The notes: generated by a model from the sequence alone, not told the origin. A stretch of 5,559 nt of DNA from Campylobacteraceae bacterium (GCA_027026055.1 JALVPA010000088.1:1-5559), one strand, 5' to 3'; shown: positions 1-5,559, counted from the stretch's first letter. Program-made: numbers and translations.

Positions 1-336
<336 letters not shown>

Positions 337-452
337 TTTCACATTTGCAAGGTACCGCCTTGGTAAGTCTATCTATCGCTTCTTCCTTTGGCTCTTGAGA
401 TTGTTCGAACCTCGCTAAGAGCAGCAAGTACACCAAGGTGTATTTCCTCCTC
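337..452 (+). other. 23S-5S internal transcribed spacer
   Basis: This spacer of about 116 nt has no tRNA. It can fold into several hairpins: CAAGG (348-352) with CCTTG (358-362); GCTCTT (391-396) with AAGAGC (417-422), with GAG/CTC continuing inside; and TACAC (429-433) with GTGTA (438-442). As an alternative to the first and third, CCTTGGT (358-364) can pair with ACCAAGG (432-438) and enclose the middle hairpin. CCTC at 449-452 pairs with GAGG at 572-575, which extends the 5S end helix into the precursor. These are plausible RNase III/RNase E processing structures; the pairing is seen in the sequence and the processing role is inferred. Confidence 0.8.
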
Positions 453-571
453 TTAGCGGTGGGGTTAGAGAGAGGGTCACACCCGGCTCCATTCCGAACC
501 CGGAAGTTAAGCCTCTCATCGCCGATAATACTGCACCCTTCGGGTGTGGGAACGTAGGTCGCCGCCGCTTT
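453..571 (+). rRNA. rrf: 5S ribosomal RNA
   Basis: The conserved 5S core is present: CCGAACCCGGAAGTTAAGC (494-512) and the loop-E segment GGGTGTGGGAACGTAGG (542-558). The two ends form helix I, with AGCGGTGG (455-462) pairing with CCGCCGCTT (562-570) through one G-U pair and an A-T end pair. The ends were chosen from this helix and a length of about 119 nt, so they may be off by a few bases. The gene follows the 23S gene at the usual place in the rRNA operon. It is the 60-nt-scale ribosomal component of the large subunit's central protuberance in structure and gives no sign of being degenerate. Confidence 0.96.
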
Positions 572-575
572 GAGG

Positions 576-775
576 TTTCTTTCTATCTACTTTTATCCCC
601 TATGTCTCTTATCTCTCTTATACCTTTTACGCTCGTTCTTGCTTTTTATGATGGCCTTTCCCGTTTACTCTTGTCTATAGGTTTTTTTACGCTTCTTTTT
701 ATCCCCTTACGTTTTTACGGTTTTTCGACCTATATTTTGTCGTGCGTTCTTCTTCAAAATAATTTAAACCTATTT
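576..775 (+). other. Non-coding pyrimidine-rich region after 5S rRNA
   Basis: No supported gene lies between 5S and rpmE. From about 576 to 740 the plus strand is strongly T- and C-rich and very poor in G, with runs such as GTTTTTTTACG near 681. I found no strong GC-rich hairpin followed by a T-run, so no clear intrinsic terminator can be called. Only weak stems are visible, for example CGAC/GTCG near 726-742. The C-over-G bias is the kind of composition Rho loads on, so Rho-dependent termination of the rRNA operon is a reasonable inference. An open frame at 602-835 has no ribosome binding site and reads as low-complexity hydrophobic residues because of the T-richness; it is not called as a gene. 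Confidence 0.6.
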
Positions 776-791
776 CGATATAATATCGCCC
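776..791 (+). promoter_or_regulatory. Probable sigma-70 promoter of the rpmE operon (-10 box)
   Basis: A consensus TATAAT lies at 779-784, preceded by an AT-rich stretch (756-769) and with nothing like TTGACA 17 bases upstream. Campylobacterota housekeeping promoters commonly have a strong -10 and a weak or absent -35, so this fits. Transcription would start near 790-791 and give an rpmE leader of about 118 nt. The -10 is embedded in an interrupted inverted repeat, CGATAT-A-ATATCG (776-788). That repeat could be an operator or simply a consequence of the AT-rich box. Confidence 0.7.
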
Positions 792-908
792 TAAAAGTTG
801 TCTCAGCCAAGACTGTTGCAGCGACCCTATCGTAACGATACGGAAGGACCTGATATCAGGTCGGAGCAGGTTGGTTGCCTGCCGCAATTTCAGTAAAAAG
901 GTCTCAAC
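791..908 (+). promoter_or_regulatory. Structured 5' leader of rpmE, candidate L31 autoregulatory element
   Basis: Several stems can be drawn by hand. TATCG/CGATA (828-840) has a TAA loop. A perfect 16-nt palindrome at 847-862 gives a 6-bp hairpin with an ATAT loop. GCAGG (866-870) pairs with CCTGC (878-882). A competing fold pairs CGACC (822-826) with GGTCG (859-863), flanked by TTGC (816-819) with GCAG (866-869, one G-U pair). This competing fold excludes both the palindrome and the 866-882 hairpin. GACCT (847-851) can also pair with AGGTC (899-903), which covers the Shine-Dalgarno AAGG (898-901) placed 7 nt before the rpmE ATG. L31 autoregulates through leader RNAs in other bacteria, so a similar role here is plausible but inferred. 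It is not an SRP RNA: the conserved apical loop arrangement is missing. Confidence 0.5.
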
Positions 909-1109
909 ATGAGAAAAGGAATACATCCCGAATATATGGAATGTCAGGTTAAATGTGCCTGCGGTAACGAATTTGTGGTACGTTCCAACAAGCCGGAGCT
1001 TTCTATCGACATCTGTAACGAATGTCACCCCTTCTTTACAGGCTCCGAGAAAATCGTTGACGCAACAGGTCGTGTCGAGAAGTTTAAAAACAAATATAAA
1101 CTCAAATAG
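909..1109 (+). CDS. rpmE: 50S ribosomal protein L31 (zinc-binding, C+ type)
   Basis: This 66-residue protein begins MRKGIHPEY, the typical L31 start, and has the family's usual length. Four cysteines form the zinc site: C16 and C18 (CxC) and C36 and C39 (CxxC), as in the C+ form of L31 (E. coli rpmE type). An extra C12 is present. HPFFTGSEKIVDATGRVEKF (residues 40-59) is the conserved C-terminal half. The protein sits in the central protuberance of the large subunit and helps bridge it to the 30S head. The ATG has an AAGG Shine-Dalgarno 7 nt upstream. As a zinc-holding C+ form it could, as in other bacteria, be replaced by a cysteine-free paralogue under zinc limitation; no such paralogue is in the window. 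It is the first gene of the operon and is preceded by its own promoter and structured leader. Confidence 0.98.
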   Translation: MRKGIHPEYMECQVKCACGNEFVVRSNKPELSIDICNECHPFFTGSEKIVDATGRVEKFKNKYKLK

Positions 1110-1113
1110 TGAT

Positions 1114-1131
1114 AGGGAGGCTTTTCGCCTC
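1114..1131 (+). promoter_or_regulatory. rsmI ribosome binding region with a hairpin in the SD-to-start spacer
   Basis: The only good Shine-Dalgarno before rsmI is AGGGAGG at 1114-1120, which is 18 nt from the ATG at 1139 and so farther than the usual 5-10 nt. A perfect 5-bp hairpin, GAGGC (1117-1121) with GCCTC (1127-1131) and a TTTTC loop, uses part of this sequence. Folding would either hide the Shine-Dalgarno or shorten the effective distance. No T-run follows, so it is not a terminator. Confidence 0.5.
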
Positions 1132-1138
1132 GTTACCT

Positions 1139-1960
1139 ATGCTTACCTTACTTCCCACTCCAATAGGCAATCTTTCCGATATCTCTTTTAGAACATTGCG
1201 GACTTTCGAAGATGCACAGCTTATTTTTTGCGAAGATACGCGTGTAACGGGACAACTCCTTCGCCACCTCGAAGCACGTTTCGATTTTACCAGACCGCAA
1301 GTACCGTTGGTATCGTTCAACGAGTACAATGGTAAGCAACGCATCGAGACTTACGCGGAAGCGATTAAAACGCAACGTACGGTATTTGTCAGCGATGCGG
1401 GTATGCCGGCGATTTCCGATCCAGGACAGTTGCTGGTAGCCTTTTGCCAAAAAGAGAAGATACCGTACGATGTGGTTCCCGGTCCTTCGGCGGTAACGAC
1501 GCTTTATGCCGCTTCCGGATTTGAAAGCGGGAGATTTTGTTTCGAAGCTTTTTTGCCTCATAAAGGGGCGGAGCGTCAAAAAAAGCTTGAAGCGATCATG
1601 AAACGCAGTATCGACACGGTAGTGTACGAATCGCCGCATCGGCTTATCAAGCTTTTGGAAGAAATTTGCGCTTTGGATGCCGATAGAGAGCTTTTTTTGG
1701 CCAAAGAGTTGAGCAAAATGTATCAACACTATTATCGTGACAGTGTCAAAATGCTCTACGAAATGTTGTCGAAGGAGACGATACGGGGCGAATGGGGTGT
1801 TGTGATACGCGGAAAAACCGTGACGGAGAATGCAGCGCTTAATACGAACGATATCGAAAGAATGGATTTGCCTCCGAAAATCAAAGCGAAACTTCTTTCC
1901 CGCTTGACGGGAGAGAGTGTGAAAACGCTTTATGAAAGACTAGGTAAAAAAGAGCGGTGA
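1139..1960 (+). CDS. rsmI: 16S rRNA (cytidine-1402-2'-O)-methyltransferase RsmI
   Basis: This 273-residue SAM-dependent enzyme of the tetrapyrrole-methylase fold adds the 2'-O-methyl group to C1402 in the 16S decoding centre, working with RsmH, which methylates N4. Family motifs appear in order: PTPIGNL (6-12), CEDTR (31-35), SDAGMPAISDPG (85-96), PGPSA (114-118), YESPHR (163-168), KELSK (189-193) and GEWGVVI (217-223). A short helical C-terminal domain follows (about 245-270, LTGESVKTLYERL). The stretch after KELSK (MYQHYYR) departs from the commoner KFEE-type sequence but lies in a variable region. The ATG at 1139 was chosen because RsmI proteins begin at the strand leading into PTPIGNL. 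An in-frame GTG at 1109 overlapping the rpmE stop would add ten residues but has no Shine-Dalgarno. The gap to rpmE is 29 nt. Confidence 0.96.
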   Translation: MLTLLPTPIGNLSDISFRTLRTFEDAQLIFCEDTRVTGQLLRHLEARFDFTRPQVPLVSFNEYNGKQRIETYAEAIKTQRTVFVSDAGMPAISDPGQLLVAFCQKEKIPYDVVPGPSAVTTLYAASGFESGRFCFEAFLPHKGAERQKKLEAIMKRSIDTVVYESPHRLIKLLEEICALDADRELFLAKELSKMYQHYYRDSVKMLYEMLSKETIRGEWGVVIRGKTVTENAALNTNDIERMDLPPKIKAKLLSRLTGESVKTLYERLGKKER

Positions 1961-1992
1961 TAAAATGAAGTAAAAATTGGATAAAATCCCTT

Positions 1993-2682
1993 ATGATAAT
2001 TTACGGGAAACAAGTGTGCCTTTATGCTTTGACACATCACGCCGACGAGGTGGAACGGGTTTTTATTGCAAAAAAAGGGATATTGCCAGAAGCGTTGTTT
2101 CGATCTTTTCGCGAAAAAATAACGTTTTTGGAGCCCAAGTTGGCACAGTCGATGAGCCGAGGCGGTAACCATCAAGGCATTCTTCTTGAGATCAAAGTGC
2201 CCGAACAGATCCCTTTTTCCTTGATGAAAGAGATGTCGTTTTTGGTAGTTTTGGACGGGTTGACCGACGTAGGTAATATCGGCGCGATTGTACGAACCGC
2301 TTATGCCATGGGCGTTGAGGGGCTTGTCGTCAGCGGAGGGGTCTCCTCGCTGCAATTACCCGGTGTGATACGTGCCAGTGCGGGTGCAATGCTGGATATG
2401 CCTTTTGCTATCTTGCCCAATATCGGTGATGTATTGAACGAATTGAAGCAAAAAGGCTTCGGCATATACGGCGCCCAAATGGATGGAGAACCCGTCTCGA
2501 TGGCAACGTTCAAATCCAAAAGAGTGCTGGTATTGGGAAGCGAAGGCAGCGGTCTGTCCAAAAAAGCGATCAGACAGTTGAATAAGGCCGTAGCCGTCGA
2601 GATGAAGCGTTCTTTCGATTCGCTCAATGTGAGTGCTGCGGCAGCAATACTTTTATATAGGATGAGCCATGCAATTGAATGA
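1993..2682 (+). CDS. rlmB: TrmH/SpoU-family RNA 2'-O-ribose methyltransferase, probably 23S G2251 (RlmB)
   Basis: This 229-residue protein has the two-part RlmB layout. A small L30e-like RNA-binding N-terminus (about 1-65) starts with IIYGKQVCLYAL, equivalent to the IxGxxxVxEAL start of RlmB. A SPOUT knot domain follows. The three SpoU motifs are present: DGLTDVGNIGAIVRTA (88-103, with N95 and R101), LGSEGSGLS (181-189, with E184) and SLNVSAAAAILLY (210-222, with N212). In motif 1 a valine replaces the usual proline, which is a mild variation. RlmB methylates G2251 of the 23S P-loop; that site lies upstream of the 23S part seen here. The precise target is inferred from family and context, and another SpoU enzyme cannot be excluded. 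The Shine-Dalgarno is weak (TTGGAT, 11 nt before the ATG). The gene starts 32 nt after rsmI and its end overlaps the next gene by 14 nt, suggesting translational coupling. Confidence 0.85.
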   Translation: MIIYGKQVCLYALTHHADEVERVFIAKKGILPEALFRSFREKITFLEPKLAQSMSRGGNHQGILLEIKVPEQIPFSLMKEMSFLVVLDGLTDVGNIGAIVRTAYAMGVEGLVVSGGVSSLQLPGVIRASAGAMLDMPFAILPNIGDVLNELKQKGFGIYGAQMDGEPVSMATFKSKRVLVLGSEGSGLSKKAIRQLNKAVAVEMKRSFDSLNVSAAAAILLYRMSHAIE

Positions 2683-3151
2683 TTTACTTCAGGAACATTC
2701 GCTGAAATCGATATCGCAACGTACCAATATCTCCGAAGAGAACCTCGAAGCGCTTTTGGACGAAAATTATGCTTCTTTGACAAGAGTAAAAACACTCGGA
2801 TTTTATTCGATTCTCGAAAGAGAGTATGGGATTGATGTCACGGAGTTAAAAAAGAAGGCCAAAGCCTATTATAAAGAAAACCGCTTGGATGAGGAGAGTG
2901 TCATTATCGAATCGACATTGCCTGAACACGAAAAAAGCGGCAAAGGATGGATTGGGTGGTCGATAGTTGCGATTATCGTAGCCGCCGTTGTCGGATGGTA
3001 TCTCTTCGGAAGCCCCGATTTAAATAGAATCAAAGAGAAATTGCCGTTTTTTTCCGCAGCGTATTCGCAAAAAACAGCGCAACAAAATAAAAAAGTTCCG
3101 GAATCGACTCTCACCGAAAAGGTTGATGGTGTTACGGAAACGGAAGAGTAA
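2669..3151 (+). CDS. Small single-pass membrane protein with RodZ-like N-terminal domain
   Basis: This 160-residue protein has no signal peptide. Residues 1-70 are a compact, predicted helical domain with the order of the RodZ HTH_25 region: SISQRTNISEENLEALLDEN (14-33), then ASLTRVKTLGFYSILEREYG (35-54) and IDVTELKKKAKAYY (55-68). These resemble RodZ's LxALExxxxxxLP, GFLRSYAxxLGLD and PEEL segments. A charged linker (71-93) leads to one membrane span at about 94-113, followed by a polar tail of 47 residues, presumably periplasmic. RodZ links MreB to the wall-elongation machinery; here the periplasmic part is much shorter than in E. coli RodZ. The similarity is my reading of the pattern and was not tested by search. 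Another membrane-anchored helix-turn-helix protein is the alternative. The ATG has a good AGGA 6 nt upstream and lies inside the rlmB 3' end. C. jejuni has an uncharacterised membrane protein gene in this position (from memory). Confidence 0.85.
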   Translation: MQLNDLLQEHSLKSISQRTNISEENLEALLDENYASLTRVKTLGFYSILEREYGIDVTELKKKAKAYYKENRLDEESVIIESTLPEHEKSGKGWIGWSIVAIIVAAVVGWYLFGSPDLNRIKEKLPFFSAAYSQKTAQQNKKVPESTLTEKVDGVTETEE

Positions 3152-3192
3152 CGTTCAAGTGAAATTTTTCAAATAAAGGAAATTCGAATCAA

Positions 3193-4431
3193 ATGTTTGA
3201 AGAGATCCAGTTCGAAAAAATAAACCGATTACCTAAATATATCTTTGCGGAAATCAACGAAATCAAGATGAAAATGCGTCGTGAAGGTGCCGATATCATT
3301 GATTTTTCGATGGGAAATCCCGATGCGCCGACTCCGGAACCTATCGTAAATAAATTGTGTGAGACGGTACGACGACCGAAAACGCACGGTTATAGCGCCA
3401 GTAAAGGTATCTATAAACTCAGGTTGGCGATTACGAAGTGGTATAAACGCAAGTACGGCGTGGATCTGGATCCCGATACCGAGGCGGTGGCTACGATGGG
3501 TAGCAAAGAAGGGTACGTGCACTTAGTGCAAGCGATCAGCAACCCCGGCGATGTGGCAATCGTCCCCGATCCGACCTATCCGATTCATTCGCAGGCTTTT
3601 ATCTTGGCGGGGGCAAATGTCGAAAAGATGCAATTGACTTTCGATGAAGAGACCTTCGAAGTGGATGAGGAGAAGTTCTTTACCGATGTTAATGAAGCGC
3701 TTGAAAACTCGATCCCTCGTCCGAAGTTTTTGGTGGTTAATTTCCCGCACAATCCTTCTACGGCAACCGTTACGCCAGAATTTTACGAGAGATTGGTGGC
3801 ATTGGCGAAAGAGAAACGTTTTTATATTATTTCCGATATTGCGTATGCCGACATCGCTTTCGACGGGTATCGCACGCCGTCGATTATGCAAGTACCCGGC
3901 GCCAAAGATGTGGCGGTGGAATCCTACACACTATCGAAGTCTTACAATATGGCGGGATGGCGTGTCGGCTTCGTCGTCGGTAACAAAAAACTTATCGGTG
4001 CATTGCAGGCGATCAAATCGTGGCTCGATTATGGGATGTTTACGCCGATTCAGGTAGCGGCGACTGTCGCGTTGGACGAATACGGCAATATCCCCGAAGA
4101 GGAGATTGTACCGCGTTACCGGAAACGTCGTGACGTAATGATCGAAGCGTTTGGCAATGCGGGATGGAAGCTTGCCAAACCGCGTGCAAGTATGTTTATC
4201 TGGGGAAAATTGCCGCAAGTGGCGCTCGATCTCGGTATGGGGTCGATGGAGTTTTCCAAACGGTTGTTGCAAGAGGCGGACGTTGCGGTAAGTCCGGGTA
4301 TCGGTTTTGGTATTTACGGCGATCAGTATGTGCGTATTGCGCTCATCGAAAACGAAAAACGGATTCGTCAAGCCGCACGCAATATCAAACGATTTATCAA
4401 GACGCTTGAAAAGGAGCGCGCCAATGGTTAA
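3193..4431 (+). CDS. alaC: PLP-dependent class I aminotransferase, AlaC/YfdZ type
   Basis: This 412-residue fold-type I aminotransferase is close to E. coli AlaC along its whole length. It shares INRLPKYIF (10-18), DIIDFSMGNPD (34-44), RPKTHGYSASKGI (61-73), GSKEGYVHL (103-111), SIMQVPGAKDVAVE (230-243), SPGIGFGIYGD (367-377) and VRIALIEN (380-387). PLP residues are visible: N187 in FPHNPS, D215 and Y218 in SDIAYAD, and the Schiff-base lysine K249 in TLSKSYNMAGWR. R381 is the expected substrate-carboxylate arginine. AlaC makes alanine from pyruvate and glutamate. The relatives include LL-diaminopimelate aminotransferases and other broad transaminases, so the substrate is inferred. The neighbour hom suggests a role in aspartate-family or alanine supply. 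The start has AAAGGA at 3175-3180, about 12 nt upstream. The end overlaps hom by 8 nt. A 41-nt gap separates it from the membrane-protein gene, with no evident terminator. Confidence 0.93.
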   Translation: MFEEIQFEKINRLPKYIFAEINEIKMKMRREGADIIDFSMGNPDAPTPEPIVNKLCETVRRPKTHGYSASKGIYKLRLAITKWYKRKYGVDLDPDTEAVATMGSKEGYVHLVQAISNPGDVAIVPDPTYPIHSQAFILAGANVEKMQLTFDEETFEVDEEKFFTDVNEALENSIPRPKFLVVNFPHNPSTATVTPEFYERLVALAKEKRFYIISDIAYADIAFDGYRTPSIMQVPGAKDVAVESYTLSKSYNMAGWRVGFVVGNKKLIGALQAIKSWLDYGMFTPIQVAATVALDEYGNIPEEEIVPRYRKRRDVMIEAFGNAGWKLAKPRASMFIWGKLPQVALDLGMGSMEFSKRLLQEADVAVSPGIGFGIYGDQYVRIALIENEKRIRQAARNIKRFIKTLEKERANG

Positions 4432-5559
4432 TATCGGGATACTCGGTGTCGGTACGGTCGGTGAAAGTGTTGCCAAGATCTTGACGGAAAATGCCGACAT
4501 CATTGAAGCGAGAGCCGGTAAAAAGATCGTTCCGATCAAAGGTGCGGTACGCAATCTCGGTAAACAACGCAATGTCGATATCGTATTGACGGACGATCCT
4601 TATGCCGTGGTAGACGATCCCGATATCGATATTGTCGTCGAGTTGATGGGCGGTGTGGAAGAACCGTACAAACTAGTCAAGCGAGCGTTGCAAAACGGCA
4701 AAGCGGTAGTAACGGCAAACAAAGCGTTGTTGGCGTATCATCGTTACGAACTTCAAGAGATCGCAGAGGAGACCCCTTTGATGTACGAGGCGAGTACCGC
4801 CGGCGGTATTCCGGTGATCGGCGCGCTGCGTACGGGATTGAGCGCCAACCATATAGAGTCGATCAAAGGAATCATGAACGGTACGTGTAACTATATGCTT
4901 ACTAAAATGATCGACGAAGGCGCCGCGTACGATACGGTGCTCAAAGAGGCGCAGGCACTCGGTTACGCCGAAGCCGATCCCACTTTCGATGTCGGCGGAT
5001 TCGATGCGGCGCATAAATTGCTTATTCTGGCTTCTATCGCTTATGGGATCGACGCCAAACCCGAAGATATTTTGATCGAAGGGATCGAGCAAATCACTCA
5101 AACCGATGTGGCGTTCGCCAAAGAGTTCGGCTATGCGATCAAGCTACTCGGTATTGCTAAAAAGACGGGCAATGGGGTGGAATTGCGGGTACATGCGACG
5201 ATGTTACCCGAATCGGAGATGATCGCCAAAGTAGACGGTGTGATGAATGCCGTGGCGGTGGTCGGCGATAGGGTCGGAGAGACGATGTATTACGGACCCG
5301 GTGCCGGCGGAGATGCAACCGCATCGGCAGTCATTGCCGATATCGTCGATATCGTTCGCGGTAATCAAGGACCGATGCTCGGATATAAAAAAGGGCTCGA
5401 GAGCGGTTTACGGCTACTTCCCAAAGAAGAGATCGAAACCCACTACTATCTGCGTATGTCGGTACTCGACAAAAGTGGCGTGTTGGCGAAAATTACCAGC
5501 AAGCTCGGAGAATACGACATATCGGTCGAATCGATGTTGCAGCAGCCTACGGACGACAA
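4424..5559 (+). CDS. hom: Homoserine dehydrogenase (partial, 3' end outside window)
   Basis: The frame is open from the ATG at 4424 to the window end, giving 378 residues; roughly 40-50 are probably missing. The enzyme reduces aspartate semialdehyde to homoserine with NAD(P)H, the branch to threonine and methionine. Visible in order are the Rossmann GVGTVG (8-13), VELMGG (72-77), TANKALLA (97-104, with K100), STAGGIPVI (124-132), GIMNGTCNYML (149-159), the signature ALGYAEADPTFDVGGFDAAHK (178-198) and GPGAGGDATA (291-300). By analogy with yeast, E183, D194 and K198 are the substrate-binding and catalytic residues. The C-terminal region from about 340 (YYLRMSVLDKSGVLAKI) begins an ACT domain, which in this monofunctional class usually carries threonine feedback control. 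No aspartokinase is fused to the N-terminus. AAGGAG (4411-4416) sits 7 nt before the ATG, inside the aminotransferase gene, so the two are probably translationally coupled. Confidence 0.97.
   Translation, partial: MVNIGILGVGTVGESVAKILTENADIIEARAGKKIVPIKGAVRNLGKQRNVDIVLTDDPYAVVDDPDIDIVVELMGGVEEPYKLVKRALQNGKAVVTANKALLAYHRYELQEIAEETPLMYEASTAGGIPVIGALRTGLSANHIESIKGIMNGTCNYMLTKMIDEGAAYDTVLKEAQALGYAEADPTFDVGGFDAAHKLLILASIAYGIDAKPEDILIEGIEQITQTDVAFAKEFGYAIKLLGIAKKTGNGVELRVHATMLPESEMIAKVDGVMNAVAVVGDRVGETMYYGPGAGGDATASAVIADIVDIVRGNQGPMLGYKKGLESGLRLLPKEEIETHYYLRMSVLDKSGVLAKITSKLGEYDISVESMLQQPTDD

Noticed and set aside
395..440. tRNA-like segment in the 23S-5S spacer (TTGTTCGAACCTC resembles a T-arm, with ACACCA downstream)
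   Set aside because: The flanking bases do not make a 5-bp T-stem with a 7-nt loop, and no acceptor, D or anticodon arm can be drawn. The sequence fits a spacer hairpin at 391-422 better.
602..835. Possible small hydrophobic protein (77 residues, plus strand)
   Set aside because: It has no Shine-Dalgarno. Its hydrophobicity follows from the T-rich base composition, and it runs through the rpmE promoter and into the leader hairpins.
797..908. SRP 4.5S RNA gene in front of rpmE, suggested by CGGAAGGA, CAGGTC and GAGCAGG
   Set aside because: In SRP RNA these elements must be contiguous around one apical loop (AGGTCC-GGAA-GGA-AGCAG). Here GGAAGGA precedes, and is separated from, CAGGTC and GCAGG, and the required loop cannot form. 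The minus strand does not fit either.
1117..1131. Intrinsic terminator after rpmE
   Set aside because: The stem is only 5 bp and is followed by GTTACC, not a T-run. The downstream genes are closely spaced and the hairpin fits a translation-start effect better.
1109..1138. GTG start giving a ten-residue N-terminal extension on RsmI
   Set aside because: It lacks a Shine-Dalgarno, and the extra residues have no counterpart in the family, whose members start just before PTPIGNL. The ATG at 1139 is preferred.
1148..1729. Long minus-strand frame opposite rsmI, and similar minus-strand frames opposite rlmB, alaC and hom
   Set aside because: They are antisense to genes with complete family motifs, have no recognisable domain and are explained as by-products of coding on the plus strand.
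1959..1988. Two similar TAAAAT-type boxes (GATAAAAT at 1959-1966 and 1980-1987) as an internal promoter before rlmB
   Set aside because: They are only partial matches to the -10 consensus in a 32-nt AT-rich gap, with no supporting element; chance is likely.
3644..4057. Plus-strand frame of 137 residues within the aminotransferase gene
   Set aside because: It is an out-of-frame shadow: the aminotransferase frame carries all the PLP motifs across the same interval.

Overview
The window suggests a bacterium of the Campylobacterota (former Epsilonproteobacteria). The gene order rpmE - rsmI - TrmH/SpoU methyltransferase - small membrane protein - AlaC-like aminotransferase - hom matches, from memory, the conserved block around Cj0149c-Cj0155c of Campylobacter jejuni. 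The rpmE promoter fits that group too: a clear TATAAT -10 box with no recognisable -35. Base composition looks intermediate (mid-to-high 40s % GC in the genes by eye). That would fit a Sulfuricurvum- or Sulfurovum-like organism better than Campylobacter, but this genus-level guess is inference only.

Layout: (1) 1-336 is the 3' end of a 23S rRNA gene, starting at the A-loop (equivalent of E. coli U2552) and including the peptidyl-transferase segment and the sarcin-ricin loop. (2) 337-452 is a 23S-5S spacer with hairpins and no tRNA. (3) About 453-571 is 5S rRNA. (4) 572-908 holds no protein gene. It has a pyrimidine-rich, G-poor tract likely to be the downstream end of the rRNA operon, then a promoter (-10 at 779-784) and a structured leader of about 118 nt in front of rpmE. 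(5) 909-5559 is a tight run of six same-strand genes: rpmE (L31), rsmI, an RlmB-type 2'-O-methyltransferase gene, a small single-pass membrane protein with a RodZ-like N-terminal domain, an AlaC-type aminotransferase gene, and hom (homoserine dehydrogenase, cut by the window end). Gaps are 29, 32 and 41 nt and overlaps are 14 and 8 nt, so one transcript is likely.

The first half of the operon serves the ribosome: a protein of the large subunit, a 16S C1402 2'-O-methyltransferase and a probable 23S 2'-O-methyltransferase. The second half serves amino-acid metabolism: an alanine/glutamate-type transaminase and the branch-point enzyme to threonine and methionine. A membrane protein that may belong to the cell-shape system lies between them. 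I see no mobile element, CRISPR array, prophage or defence cassette.

The most interesting unexplained signal is the rpmE leader. Its short GACC/GGTC segments can pair in mutually exclusive ways, one of which covers the Shine-Dalgarno sequence. It is a candidate autoregulatory L31 leader, not a demonstrated one. Otherwise the window is an ordinary housekeeping region.
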